Shown: positions 47,384-56,786 of the stretch, piece after piece
Layout: each line of letters opens with the position of its first letter
How positions within the stretch are numbered: the first letter of the stretch is position 1
Origin: Celeribacter persicus
Lineage (GTDB): Bacteria > Pseudomonadota > Alphaproteobacteria > Rhodobacterales > Rhodobacteraceae
Assembly: GCF_003050785.1 (NCBI RefSeq)
Contig: NZ_QAOH01000007.1
Location: forward strand, 124,001 to 188,000
Direction of reading: 5' to 3'
Length of the DNA stretch: 64,000 bases
Position numbers and translations under genes: made by a program
Notes under the pieces: model-generated
Seen by the model: only the letters and a program-made list of their open reading frames with translations
Database searches by the model: none
Told to the model about the DNA's origin: nothing

Positions 47384-48220
47384 TTACTCTGCGACCATGA
47401 CGAAATCGAAAGGCGAGCGCCATTCGGTCTCGGCTTTGACATGTTCGAACGGCGCAACCAGTGTTTCCTTGACGCCGAAAACGCTATCATCGTTCAGATA
47501 GCGGTCATCGCCCACGAAAGTATGCGTGACGATGGTCCTGAACCCCGGTGCCGTAACCATGAAATGCATATGCGCCGGACGGTAAGGATGCCGTCCGAGC
47601 TGGCCCAGCATCTTGCCCACCGGCCCGTCATCGGGGATCGGATAGCTCACCGGTTTGATACCGACAAAGCTGTAGGCCCCGTCCGCCTCCGTGATGAACC
47701 GGCCCCGGTTGTTGAACTTCGGCTGGATGTCGGGCTGCTGCACGTCATAGAAGCCTTCGGCATTGTCGGACCACACGTCCACGCAGGCCCCTTTGATCGG
47801 CTCACCGTGAATGTCGATGACGCGACCGGTGAAGAGGCAGCTCTCGCCCTTGCCGTCCAGGCAAATATTGTCTCCCATCTTGCGGATCGGCGCATTGGCG
47901 ACGTGGAAGGGGCCGAACACCGTGTTCTCGGTCGCCCCCGCCGGACGGCGATTGTTGATCGCATCGACCAGCATGGAAAAGCCCAGCACATCGGACAGAA
48001 GGATGAATTCCTGCCGCTCCGGGCTACAGATCTGGCCGGTCTGGGTCAGGAAGTCGATGCCGAAATCCCATTCCTCCTGGGTCAGTTCGACCTCCTTGGC
48101 GAAGGCGTGCAAGTGCTTGACCAGCGCCCCCATCACGGTTTTCAGACGTGGGTCGATATCGTCCCCCATGCGGGCGTTAACGGTCTCGACGGAGCCTTCC
48201 TCGGTAAAATAATCGGTCAT
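47384..48220 (-). CDS. Intradiol ring-cleavage dioxygenase, probably hydroxyquinol 1,2-dioxygenase
   Basis: A 278-residue iron(III) enzyme that opens hydroxyquinol to maleylacetate. The ligands are visible: Tyr158 (EGFYDVQQ), Tyr193 (PVSYPIPDDGP), His217 and His219 (RPAHMHF). The helical N-terminal dimerisation domain (about 1-100) and length fit the hydroxyquinol/catechol subfamily. The presence of maleylacetate reductase in the same operon favours hydroxyquinol over catechol. It is cytosolic. Confidence 0.88.
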   Translation of the reverse strand: MTDYFTEEGSVETVNARMGDDIDPRLKTVMGALVKHLHAFAKEVELTQEEWDFGIDFLTQTGQICSPERQEFILLSDVLGFSMLVDAINNRRPAGATENTVFGPFHVANAPIRKMGDNICLDGKGESCLFTGRVIDIHGEPIKGACVDVWSDNAEGFYDVQQPDIQPKFNNRGRFITEADGAYSFVGIKPVSYPIPDDGPVGKMLGQLGRHPYRPAHMHFMVTAPGFRTIVTHTFVGDDRYLNDDSVFGVKETLVAPFEHVKAETEWRSPFDFVMVAE

Positions 48221-48248
48221 GGGTTTCCCCTTTCTGTTGTCTGGAATG

Positions 48249-49292
48249 TCAGTTGCCGGAACGCTGCGATGGCCTGTGTTGCAGGGAACGGTGCCGCAGC
48301 GGCAGAAGTTCGATCCCCGTTTTTTCGGTGAACATCCCCCAAAGCCCCTTGCGCGCGAACAGCATGATGACGATGCCGATCAGGCCGAGGACGATCAGAT
48401 AGACCGTGCCGTAATCCGCGAGCACGCGTTGCAGGATGTAGAAGACGAGCACTCCCACGACCGGCCCCGGCAGCGTGCCGATGCCACCGATCACGGTGAT
48501 GAAGATGACGAAGGCGGTCCAGTCCACGACGGAAAACGCCGCATCCGGGCTGACCCGCGTGATCTGGATGAAAAGAAGCGCGCCGCACAGCCCGGTGCCG
48601 AAGGCGGTGAGCACGAAGACCAGCGCCTTGAGCCGCAGGGGATCGACGCCGACGGAACGCGCCGCCTCGACATTGTCGCGGATCGCCTGAAGCCCAAGCC
48701 CCATACGCGAGCGCAGGAACAGGTAGCCGACCAGAAGCGTCACCACGGCCAGCGTAAGCGCCAGCCAATAAGTCAGCGCATCCGACGCCGCCGAGGAGGA
48801 CACACCCAAGAGTTCCTTGATCTGCGCCACACCGATCATCTCCTTGGTGGTGCCCTTGGGCAGGGATGTGCCCGTGCCTCCCCCCAGAGCCTTCCACTGC
48901 GCCATGGAGAGACGGACGATTTCGGCGGAGACCCATGTACCGATGGCGAAATAGGCCCCGTTCAGGCGAAAGGTGAAAAACGCAATCGGGAGCGACAGGA
49001 GCATGGCCGCGACGCCTCCCAGAAGGATCGCAGGCAATGGGTCCCAGCCCCAGAGGATCACGCCACCGAACATCGCGTAGGCCCCGATGCCGACGAAAGC
49101 CTGTTGCCCCACCGAGACCAGCCCCGCGAAGCCCGCGAGCATGTTCCAGTTGAGCGCGAGCACCAGAAGGGTGAGCACCATGAAGAGGTCCTGCACCATG
49201 GCGCGCGAGCCGATCACCGGCACGAGCGCGAGCACCAGGACAGCCAGGACCGCGATCACGCGTGAGAGGGTGGATTTGGAAGAGTTGGTCAT
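48249..49292 (-). CDS. Branched-chain-type ABC importer permease (LivM family)
   Basis: A 347-residue inner-membrane protein with about nine segments. NWNMLAGFAGLVSVGQQAFVG and the coupling-loop area RSRMGLGLQAIRDNVEAARS followed by GVDPLRLK are hallmark LivM features. It forms a heterodimer with the LivH-type permease upstream. Given its operon partners, the transporter likely imports an aromatic acid (for example a hydroxybenzoate or resorcylate) and not an amino acid. Confidence 0.92.
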   Translation of the reverse strand: MTNSSKSTLSRVIAVLAVLVLALVPVIGSRAMVQDLFMVLTLLVLALNWNMLAGFAGLVSVGQQAFVGIGAYAMFGGVILWGWDPLPAILLGGVAAMLLSLPIAFFTFRLNGAYFAIGTWVSAEIVRLSMAQWKALGGGTGTSLPKGTTKEMIGVAQIKELLGVSSSAASDALTYWLALTLAVVTLLVGYLFLRSRMGLGLQAIRDNVEAARSVGVDPLRLKALVFVLTAFGTGLCGALLFIQITRVSPDAAFSVVDWTAFVIFITVIGGIGTLPGPVVGVLVFYILQRVLADYGTVYLIVLGLIGIVIMLFARKGLWGMFTEKTGIELLPLRHRSLQHRPSQRSGN

Positions 49293-49301
49293 CTTGAGCC
49301 C

Positions 49302-50165
49302 TCAGTCATTGGCGCGCGGGAACAACCCGCGGGGACGGATCAGCAGGACGAGCACGAAGGCGATATGGCCCGCGAGGATTTGCCATTCGGGATTGACGGC
49401 GGCCCCCAAAGCCTGCGCCACACCGATCAGGATGCCTCCCGCGAGCGTGCCCCAGAGCGAACCCAGCCCGCCGATGATCACCGCCTCGAAGGCGTAGATC
49501 AGACGTGCGGGACCGATCGAGGGATCGAAATTCGCGCGGATGCCGAGGTACAGCGCGGCAATGGTGGCGACGACCATGGCGATGCCGGTGGCAATGGCGA
49601 AAACATTGCGCGGTCGGATGCCCATGAGCCCCGCTGTCACCGCATCGTCCGAGGTGGCGCGAAAGGCGCGGCCCAGTTTGGTGCGGTAAAACAACTGGTT
49701 GAGGGCAAAGATCACCGCAACGGCGGAGATCAGCGTCAGGAGAGGCATCACCCCCACGGTGATGGGCCCGAGCGGCAGGGAAGCCGCTTCGATGGGACCG
49801 GCGGAGAGTTTCTGACTGTCTGCGGAAAAGCCTTCCAGAAGGCCGTTCTGGATCACCACGGACAGCCCGAAGGTAACGAGAAGCGGCGGCAGGATGTCGT
49901 CGCCCAACACCCGGTTCAAAACATAGGTCTGAAGCGCCCATCCGACGGCGAACATCACTGGAGCGGCGATCAGCACCGCCACGAAAGGCGACAGGCCTAA
50001 AAGGTTCACGACCGTCAGGATCAGAAACGCCGCCAGAACGATGAGATCGCCATGTGCCAGATTCACCAGCCGCATGATCCCGAACACAAGGCTCAACCCC
50101 GCCGCGAACAGCGCGTAAAGCCCGCCCAAAAGGATGCCCTGAACAATGGTATCGACCCAGATCAT
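49302..50165 (-). CDS. Branched-chain-type ABC importer permease (LivH family)
   Basis: A 287-residue inner-membrane subunit with about eight segments. LVFGIMRLVNLAHGDLIVLA at the start and TKLGRAFRATSDDAVTAGLM followed by GIRPRNVF are the LivH signatures. ATG 50165 overlaps the stop of the ATPase gene (ATGA) and is preferred over the frame-open region further upstream. The LivM gene follows after 9 bases. Confidence 0.92.
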   Translation of the reverse strand: MIWVDTIVQGILLGGLYALFAAGLSLVFGIMRLVNLAHGDLIVLAAFLILTVVNLLGLSPFVAVLIAAPVMFAVGWALQTYVLNRVLGDDILPPLLVTFGLSVVIQNGLLEGFSADSQKLSAGPIEAASLPLGPITVGVMPLLTLISAVAVIFALNQLFYRTKLGRAFRATSDDAVTAGLMGIRPRNVFAIATGIAMVVATIAALYLGIRANFDPSIGPARLIYAFEAVIIGGLGSLWGTLAGGILIGVAQALGAAVNPEWQILAGHIAFVLVLLIRPRGLFPRAND

Positions 50166-50875
50166 GCGCTCACTCCGAAATAGGCGTCGTGGATCGCATC
50201 GCGCGACAACTCTTCTGGCGCACCGCTCAGGGTGATCCGGCCTTCCATCATGCAACAGACATGATCGGCGACCTTGAGCGCCTGCCCGATGTCCTGTTCC
50301 ACCACGATGACCGAGGCCCCGCTTTCACGGATACGCGGGAAGGAGGCGTAGATGTCGCGGATGATCACCGGGGCGAGGCCCAGAGAGATTTCATCGCACA
50401 AAAGCACATCCGGGTTCGACATCAGCGCCCGCCCGATGGCGACCATCTGCTGCTGTCCGCCCGACAGGGCTGTGCCTGGATTGTGACGCCGCTCCTTGAG
50501 GATCGGGAAGAGATCGTAAATCGCCTCCAGCGTCCAATAGCCATTGCCGGTGCGGCTGTGCGCGCCGATCAGGATGTTTTCCTCAACCGTCAGCGAGGGA
50601 AACAACCGTCGCCCCTCCGGCACCATGGAAATGCCGACCTCCAGCACCTCGGGCGCCGAAAGCGCGCCGATGGGCCGGTCATTCAGCAGAATCGCCTCGG
50701 CGGGGCTCGGCAGAATGCCGGTGATCGCCCGCATCAGCGTCGACTTGCCCGCACCGTTGGCCCCGATGATCGCCAGCGCCTGCCCGCGTTGGAGCGTCAG
50801 ATCGACGCCGAACAACGCCTGAAAATCGCCATAGAAGGCAGTCAGATTTCGGATGGAAAGCACCGTGTCGGTCAT
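50162..50875 (-). CDS. Branched-chain-type ABC importer ATPase (LivF family)
   Basis: A 237-residue cytoplasmic ATPase. It has Walker A GANGAGKST, signature LSGGQQQMVAIGRALMSNP, Walker B VLLCDEISLGLAP, and the LivF phrase VEVGISMVPEGRRLFP in the form EVGISMVPEGRR. It overlaps LivG by 4 bases upstream and LivH by 4 bases downstream. Confidence 0.94.
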   Translation of the reverse strand: MTDTVLSIRNLTAFYGDFQALFGVDLTLQRGQALAIIGANGAGKSTLMRAITGILPSPAEAILLNDRPIGALSAPEVLEVGISMVPEGRRLFPSLTVEENILIGAHSRTGNGYWTLEAIYDLFPILKERRHNPGTALSGGQQQMVAIGRALMSNPDVLLCDEISLGLAPVIIRDIYASFPRIRESGASVIVVEQDIGQALKVADHVCCMMEGRITLSGAPEELSRDAIHDAYFGVSA

Positions 50876-51591
50876 ACTTCGATCCCCAGATAGATTTCCT
50901 TCACCTCCGGCGAGGCCATGACCTCATCCGGTTCGCCGATCATCAGCATCTTGCCGAAGTTCAACACCATGAGCCGTTCGACCACGGAGGTGAGCGCATG
51001 AAGCACATGTTCGATCCAGATGATCGCCGTGCCCTCTGCATGGATGGATTTGATCGTGTCGATCAGCGCGCCGCATTCCGCTTCGGTCAGCCCGCCCGCG
51101 ATTTCGTCGAGCAGGATGAGCTTGGGCGAGGTCGCCATGGCGCGCGCCAGTTCAAGCCGTTTACGCTGCAACAAAGACAGCCCGCCGGAGGTGGCATCCG
51201 CCACGCCCGCAAGCCCGGTGCGGTCGAGGATATCCATGCAGAATTCCCCCGCATGGTGGCCATGATGCCCGCCGCCGAAATTCGCCGCGACCAAAAGGTT
51301 TTCGAACACACTCAGATGGGTGAAGGGCTGCGGGATCTGGAACGACCGCCCGATCCCCGCCGCCACCCGGCTCATCGGCGGTTTGCGTGTGACATCCACG
51401 CCGTCGAACAGAACACGCCCCTCATCGGGCGCGATATTGCCGGTGATCAGGTTGAACAACGTGGATTTCCCCGCGCCGTTCGGCCCGATGATGCCCAAAG
51501 CCTCGCCCGGCGCGACCTCGAAAGAGACCGCGTCCGTAACCTTGAGCGCACCGAAGGATTTCGACACATGGTCGAGTGTGAGAAGGGACAT
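50872..51591 (-). CDS. Branched-chain-type ABC importer ATPase (LivG family)
   Basis: A 239-residue cytoplasmic ATPase with Walker A GPNGAGKST, the LivG phrase AAGIGRSFQIPQPFTHLSVF, a variant signature (SGGLSLLQRKRLELARAMA), and Walker B LILLDEIAGGLT. Together with LivF it energises the importer. Confidence 0.94.
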   Translation of the reverse strand: MSLLTLDHVSKSFGALKVTDAVSFEVAPGEALGIIGPNGAGKSTLFNLITGNIAPDEGRVLFDGVDVTRKPPMSRVAAGIGRSFQIPQPFTHLSVFENLLVAANFGGGHHGHHAGEFCMDILDRTGLAGVADATSGGLSLLQRKRLELARAMATSPKLILLDEIAGGLTEAECGALIDTIKSIHAEGTAIIWIEHVLHALTSVVERLMVLNFGKMLMIGEPDEVMASPEVKEIYLGIEV

Positions 51592-51654
51592 GTTTTGCCT
51601 CTAATGGGTTGGCTGGAGGCCGAGGCCACCAGCCGGTTCCGTCTCGGATTGGGA

Positions 51655-52920
51655 TCAACTCAACGCTTCGAGCGTACCGGTCAGCGCGATCTCGGGCGCA
51701 AGCCCGTTCTCCACGATCACCAGATCGAAACTTCCATCGTCCTGCATCCGCCACTGGCCGCCCACCAGCGGGGTTTTCGACACATTGGCCTGCGCAAACG
51801 GCGGCACATTGTCCCGGCCCCACTGGATCTTGCCCACGGCACTGTCGATATTCGTCGACCCGATCAATTCGGCCATCTCATCCCCGTCGGTCGGATCGTC
51901 CGCACGCTTGATCGCATCCATTGCCACTTCGAAAAGACTGTGAATAAAGCCGAGCGGCTGGGTCCATTGACGCGCCGCATACTCCTCGAACTCGCCCGCC
52001 AGATCGGCGCAGCTCTGCCCGGTCAGCGACGAGGTGAACGGGTGCATCGGCGACCACCACACCTCGCAGGTCAGGTTATGTGCGAGTTCACCCAAGGCCG
52101 CGACGCTTTCCGGGAACAAAAGCGCCTTGGCGACCGACACCATTTTTGGGGTGAACCCCTGCTGTTTCGCCTGGGTCCAGAAGGTGGTGAAATCCGGCGG
52201 GATCGGGATGCCGGTCAGAATCTGCACGTCATTCTGTTTGAACGCGTTGATCTGGGCGGAGAAATCGTCCGTCAGGTTCTGATACCGCCCCGTGTCTGTG
52301 AGCTTGTACCCCGCTTCGGCGAGCGCAGGCGGCATCCCCACGTCCGAGGCCCAGGCATTGCCATCCCCGTCATTGGGCCAGAGCGCACCGACGGATTTGT
52401 TGCTCTCGATCATGTCCCACATGTTCATGAAGACCTGAACATTGTCCTCAAGCCCCCAGAAGAAATGATGCACGTAGTCAAAAGCCTGCCAACTCGCCGG
52501 ATCGGCAGGATTGCCCTGTTGCCCGATGAACCACGGCTGCCAGGGCGCGACGGTGGAGATCACCGGCACCTCTTCGGCCTCCGCAATGGTACAGACGGGG
52601 TTCGTGGTTTCCGGCGTCGAGGCGACGCAGATCAGATTGACCTCGTCACGCACGATCAGTTCGCGGGCGACCTCGGCGGCGCGGTTCGGGTTCGACTGGC
52701 TGTCCTTGACGATCACCTCGACATCGACGCCCTGTGCTTTGGCGGTCTTGACAAAACTCTCGATGACATAGGCGTCGGCGGCTGCGAAACCGCTCAAGGG
52801 TCCCGTCTGCGGGCTGACATAGCCGATCTTGATGGAACTGCCCTTGGCGAGCGCCGGCATCGCCAGCGCGCTCGCGGCCGTGGCCGCCCCGGTTTTCAGA
52901 AATGTGCGTCGTGAAAGCAT
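51655..52920 (-). CDS. Periplasmic binding protein of the aromatic-operon importer
   Basis: A 421-residue protein. The N-terminus, MLSRRTFLKTGAATAASALA, is a twin-arginine (Tat) signal. The mature part (SIKIGYVSPQTGPLSGFAAA) is of the type 1 periplasmic fold used by Liv/Urt systems. Similar binding proteins with aromatic gene neighbours bind benzoates and related acids. The gene is located between the maleylacetate reductase gene and the ATPase/permease genes. Confidence 0.9.
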   Translation of the reverse strand: MLSRRTFLKTGAATAASALAMPALAKGSSIKIGYVSPQTGPLSGFAAADAYVIESFVKTAKAQGVDVEVIVKDSQSNPNRAAEVARELIVRDEVNLICVASTPETTNPVCTIAEAEEVPVISTVAPWQPWFIGQQGNPADPASWQAFDYVHHFFWGLEDNVQVFMNMWDMIESNKSVGALWPNDGDGNAWASDVGMPPALAEAGYKLTDTGRYQNLTDDFSAQINAFKQNDVQILTGIPIPPDFTTFWTQAKQQGFTPKMVSVAKALLFPESVAALGELAHNLTCEVWWSPMHPFTSSLTGQSCADLAGEFEEYAARQWTQPLGFIHSLFEVAMDAIKRADDPTDGDEMAELIGSTNIDSAVGKIQWGRDNVPPFAQANVSKTPLVGGQWRMQDDGSFDLVIVENGLAPEIALTGTLEALS

Positions 52921-52959
52921 GTGTCTCCTCCCTAAGGTTATGCTTTTCTTATCTTTATG

Positions 52960-54036
52960 TTATGTCCCGTTCTCGGGCGGCGCCCCCTCCCAGGCTCGCC
53001 CCAGAAGGGCACGGATCGCCTCCCGCTCCACCGGGCGCGGGTTCCAATAGGGGTTCTTCACCGCGAGATCCGCTGCACGGTCGAGATCGGCCTCCTCCAG
53101 GCCGAGATCGCGCAGGGACATGGGCGCGCCAAGGTCCTTGGCAAACAGCCAAAGCCCCGCCCCCAGATCGCCGCCGAACAGATCGGCGAGCGGTTGCAGA
53201 GCCGTCTTCGCCGCCCCGGCATTATAGGCTGCCGTATGGGGCAGCATGACCGAATGGGTCTCCGCATGGGGCAGATCGAAAGAGCCGCCCAGCGTGTGAC
53301 AAAGCTTGTGATGCAGCGCCATGCCGACGGAGCCCAGCACCGTGCCACAGAGCCACGCGCCGTAAAGCGCCCCGCCGCGCGCCGCTGCATCGCCCGGCGT
53401 CTTCACGATCACAGGCAGCGCGTCGCGCAACGCCCGTACCCCCTCGACGGCCATCATCGCGGCGATGGGGTTGCGATCCTGCGCATAAACGCCCTCGACC
53501 GCATGGGCCATGGCGTTGAGACCCGAAGTCACCGACATGCCGACCGGCAGGCCAAGCGTGAGTTCCGGATCGTAGATCACCGTTTCCGGCAGGATCGACG
53601 CGGCGCGCACCGTGGTTTTCACGCCGTTCTCGGTCTGGCCGAGAATGGGCGTCACCTCGGAGCCCGCGTAGGTCGTCGCCACCACGAGCTGCGGGCAGTC
53701 GTTGCGATAGGCGATAGCCTTGCCAAGCCCGATGGTGGAGCCACCGCCAAGCGCGATCACCCCATCGGCCCCTGCCGCCGCATAGGCCGCCATGGCGGTT
53801 TCCGTCACCTCGACCGGCGTGTGCATGGTCGCATTCGCGAACACCCCCGCAGCTTTCGTATTAAGTTTCGAGGCCAGTGCCTCCGCATCCGCCTGCTGGA
53901 ACGGGGTCGAAAGCACCAGCGCCTTCGTCACGCCGAGCCGGTCGAGTTCGGCCTTGATCTCGCTGCGTTTGCCCGCCCCGAACACGATCCGCGCCGGGTT
54001 GAGCGTACAGGTGAATGCCGTCATCTGATCTGTCAT
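52960..54036 (-). CDS. Maleylacetate reductase
   Basis: Reduces maleylacetate to 3-oxoadipate with NAD(P)H. The 358-residue protein belongs to the iron-alcohol dehydrogenase-like family: nucleotide-binding GVIALGGGSTIGLGKAIAYR, TYAGSEVTPILGQTENGVKT (typical for maleylacetate reductases), and GLNAMAHAVEGVYAQDRNPI in the C-terminal helical domain. Histidines expected for the metal are partly present (HHKLCHTLGG). It lies between the flavin hydroxylase and the importer genes, which completes the lower pathway. Confidence 0.92.
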   Translation of the reverse strand: MTDQMTAFTCTLNPARIVFGAGKRSEIKAELDRLGVTKALVLSTPFQQADAEALASKLNTKAAGVFANATMHTPVEVTETAMAAYAAAGADGVIALGGGSTIGLGKAIAYRNDCPQLVVATTYAGSEVTPILGQTENGVKTTVRAASILPETVIYDPELTLGLPVGMSVTSGLNAMAHAVEGVYAQDRNPIAAMMAVEGVRALRDALPVIVKTPGDAAARGGALYGAWLCGTVLGSVGMALHHKLCHTLGGSFDLPHAETHSVMLPHTAAYNAGAAKTALQPLADLFGGDLGAGLWLFAKDLGAPMSLRDLGLEEADLDRAADLAVKNPYWNPRPVEREAIRALLGRAWEGAPPENGT

Positions 54037-54107
54037 GGTCTGTCCTCTTCCCGCACCGACGATAGAGAGAAAATCCGGAAAATGGATCGCATGCGCTCAG
54101 TTTTACA

Positions 54108-54120
54108 TAACATTATGTTA
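54108..54120. promoter_or_regulatory. Palindrome before the maleylacetate reductase gene
   Basis: TAACAT-T-ATGTTA is a perfect 13-base palindrome, with weaker symmetry continuing on both sides, 72 bases before the start codon in an A/T-rich gap of 129 bases. It may be an internal operator that gives the lower operon its own control. Confidence 0.4.
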
Positions 54121-54165
54121 AGTATTTCCGAGCACATTTCCGGCCTTCAGGAGCCAGGCGAACCC

Positions 54166-55812
54166 CTATTGTGCCGCTACTCCCTCAGGTTCGGAGACCA
54201 TCAGCAAATCCATGATTTTACTGAATTTATTGCGAAAATTCTCGGCATCTCGCGCGGTCAGGGCGACATAGAAGTCCGGTCGGATCAACACGTAACGCGC
54301 CCCGATAGCATCGAGCCATGTTGCGAAACGACCTTCGACATCGACCACATCCGCCGCACCACCTTCGGCCACCAGCTTCACGCTCACCCCGTCGAGGCTG
54401 TCGAACTGCACCCGCTGCGCCCCGGTGAGAACCTCCGCCGGGTCCTCTTCATAACCGATGAGCACCCAGCCCTGCCCAACAACCTGGTCGAACCGGTCGC
54501 GATGGCCCGCGTGTTCCACGATCCCCTGCACCGACAATTCCCCGGCATGGGCGCTACCTTCGTCCCAAATCCCCTGCCCCAACTGGCAAATGTCGGTCGG
54601 CACCGGCGTATGACCGCGCGCCTCAAGCTCCGCCTTCATCTGCGAATCCCGCGCGGCGGCCTGCGCCTCGTCGTCGATGCAAATGATCTGGCCCAGCATC
54701 TGACTGAAGTCGATGTAATGCCGCGCATGCGCCATGCGTTCCGTGGTGTAGCTGTCGAGCACATCCATCGGGAATTTGCCTTCCAGAATACCGTTCAGCC
54801 GCCAGGCCATCGCCACCGCATCGCGCACCCCGGCGCACATGCCTTCGCCCGCAAAGGGCGGCATGAGATGGGCGGCATCTCCCCCGATCAGGCAACGCCC
54901 CTTGTTCCATTCCTTCGCCCAGCGGGCCTGGAACCGATAGACGGCAGCGCGTTCCAGCTCGGAATTCTCCGGCGTCAGCCCCCAGGGCTCCATGAGTTTC
55001 CAGGCCTGTTCCGGCTTCTGGAGTTCCTGCCCGTCCTCATGCGGCAGAACCATGAACTCCCAGCGCCGCCGGTCCGGCCCGCCGATCACCGGTCCCGGTC
55101 CGCCCGGCACCACGGTGGTGGGGCGCTTCGGATCGCAAAGCTGCCATTGCGCCGGCTGTTCCGGATGCGCGGCGACGTAGTCGAAATGTGGGATCATATC
55201 GAGGATCAGCCAGTCGAAGAAATAGCCCTTGTCCTCGTTCCCGATACCCAGAGCCTCGCGCACGAAACTGTTCGCCCCGTCCGTACCGGCGACAAATTTT
55301 GTCCGGATCACATGTGTCTCACCATCGGGGCCGACCTCTTCGGGGGTGCGGCGCAGGGTGAGGATCACACCTTCCGCGTCCTGCTCCAACGCCTCACCGC
55401 TCCAGCCACGCAGGATCGTCACCGTCGGCAGTTCCGCGGCAATCGCCAAGAGGCGCTTTTCCAGTTCCGGCTGATTGAACCAATAACGCACCCGCCAGCC
55501 GGAGGCCGATTGACTTTGCCAGTCGACGATCTGGATGTTCTCGCCGTCGCGGTTTCTCCAGTAATACAGCTCGTCGTGATAATTGATCGCGTCGTCGTTC
55601 TCGGAGTTAATCCCTAGCGTGGCGAGGATGCGGGCGATCTCGTGATCGAAGGTCACAGCGCGCGGCAATGGATAATGCTTTGACCAGCGCTCGATCAGCG
55701 TAACCTTCTTGCCCCTCTGCCCGAGCAGAATGGCCAGAAGCGTGCCCACGGGCCCCGCGCCCACGATGGCGACATCGGTCTGGTGACCGACCTGTTGGGT
55801 CGATGCAGTCAT
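54166..55812 (-). CDS. FAD-dependent aromatic monooxygenase (MhpA-like)
   Basis: A 548-residue flavoprotein hydroxylase. The FAD motifs are DVAIVGAGPVGTLLAILLGQ, the middle DG (AGTDGANSFVREALG), and the second FAD motif RCLIGGDAAHLMPPFAGEG followed by MCAGVRDA. The family includes 3-(3-hydroxyphenyl)propionate and resorcinol hydroxylases. In this operon it most likely hydroxylates resorcinol or a similar phenol to hydroxyquinol. The start at 55812 follows GGAGG; the longer frame to 55899 lacks one. It is the first gene of the operon and divergent from a TetR regulator. Confidence 0.9.
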   Translation of the reverse strand: MTASTQQVGHQTDVAIVGAGPVGTLLAILLGQRGKKVTLIERWSKHYPLPRAVTFDHEIARILATLGINSENDDAINYHDELYYWRNRDGENIQIVDWQSQSASGWRVRYWFNQPELEKRLLAIAAELPTVTILRGWSGEALEQDAEGVILTLRRTPEEVGPDGETHVIRTKFVAGTDGANSFVREALGIGNEDKGYFFDWLILDMIPHFDYVAAHPEQPAQWQLCDPKRPTTVVPGGPGPVIGGPDRRRWEFMVLPHEDGQELQKPEQAWKLMEPWGLTPENSELERAAVYRFQARWAKEWNKGRCLIGGDAAHLMPPFAGEGMCAGVRDAVAMAWRLNGILEGKFPMDVLDSYTTERMAHARHYIDFSQMLGQIICIDDEAQAAARDSQMKAELEARGHTPVPTDICQLGQGIWDEGSAHAGELSVQGIVEHAGHRDRFDQVVGQGWVLIGYEEDPAEVLTGAQRVQFDSLDGVSVKLVAEGGAADVVDVEGRFATWLDAIGARYVLIRPDFYVALTARDAENFRNKFSKIMDLLMVSEPEGVAAQ

Positions 55813-56114
55813 GAGTTCCTCCCTGAATTCCTCCTGAGGCGGTTTCCCGCCGTGGCACATCCGTGCCGAAATGCGATTTTCTTTCGGCGGGCGCCCCATC
55901 CTCCTGTGGGCTTTTCCGCCAGTGTCTTTAGCGTTGCAATAAAATGAATGTTCGTCAACTTTGAGTTTTCGTCATTTATTTTGCCGCCAGGGGCTTGATT
56001 GCACTGACTTTTCACGAGGCGACGTGGAAACGGTGGACTGCGAAGCACATCCAGCCACGTGTTGAGCCCCGCAGCAAAAGTGAATATGATTCGGGTATGA
56101 ACGCGAGAGGTCCG
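55813..56114. other. Divergent control region of the aromatic operon (302 bases)
   Basis: Holds the interrupted inverted repeat at 55936-55984 and otherwise no recognisable element. Confidence 0.4.
55936..55984. promoter_or_regulatory. Interrupted inverted repeat between monooxygenase and TetR genes
   Basis: GCAATAAAATGA (55936-55947) is mirrored by TCATTTATTTTGC (55972-55984) with one base difference in length. The patch is strongly A/T-rich in a G+C-rich context. It is a candidate operator of the TetR protein, flanking the divergent promoters. Confidence 0.4.
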
Positions 56115-56786
56115 ATGCCCGACACACATACCGCGCCGAAACCCGCCCCGAAGTCCGAAGGCCGCGTCGCCCGGCGGCAAAGACGCAACCGCGCCGCGCT
56201 GATCGCTGCCGCGCGTGAGATCATGGCGGAGAAGGGTGTCGATGCGGCGACCATGCTGGAAATCGCCGAGCGCGCCGATGTAGGCGCAGGCACGGTATAT
56301 AACTATTTCAAATCCAAAGATGAACTCGCCGTGGCCGTGCTTGAGAGCCTGATGCATGAACTGGCGATGCGGATCGAGACGGTCACCGACACATTCGGAG
56401 ACCCGGCGCAGGTCTATGCCTTTGGCATCCGCACCGTGCTCGACACCGCCACGACCGATCCGCGCTGGAAACAGATGCTGCCCCGCTCCGAGGTGATCGC
56501 CGACGCACTGTTTCGCACCATGGGTCCCTTTGCGATCCGCGACCTGAACAACGCCGTCGCCGCCGGACGGTTTCGCGTCACCGATCCGGCGCTGGTCTGG
56601 CGGCTGACCTGCCATGCGATCATCGGTATGAGCCTCGCGATCACCGAAGGACGACAGGAGGCGGACAGCAAGGTGCCGATCATCGCCCGACTGCTCTGCA
56701 TGGCGGGGATCGACGGTGAGGGAGCGGATGAGCTGGCCGCGCGTTCCCTGCCCGATCTGCCACCCGCGCCGGTGGAACGGAACTGA
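56115..56786 (+). CDS. TetR-family transcriptional regulator
   Basis: A 223-residue regulator. The helix-turn-helix is RAALIAAAREIMAEKGVDAA followed by TMLEIAERADVGAGTVYNYF, then KSKDELAVAVLESL. The C-terminal helical domain would bind a pathway compound. It diverges from the flavin hydroxylase/hydroxyquinol operon and probably represses it. The start at 56115 has GAGAGG 5 bases before; ATG 56097 is the alternative. Confidence 0.88.
   Translation: MPDTHTAPKPAPKSEGRVARRQRRNRAALIAAAREIMAEKGVDAATMLEIAERADVGAGTVYNYFKSKDELAVAVLESLMHELAMRIETVTDTFGDPAQVYAFGIRTVLDTATTDPRWKQMLPRSEVIADALFRTMGPFAIRDLNNAVAAGRFRVTDPALVWRLTCHAIIGMSLAITEGRQEADSKVPIIARLLCMAGIDGEGADELAARSLPDLPPAPVERN

Noticed and set aside
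50998-52914. 638-codon plus-strand frame across the importer genes
   Set aside because: Spans three certain minus-strand genes and has antisense composition.
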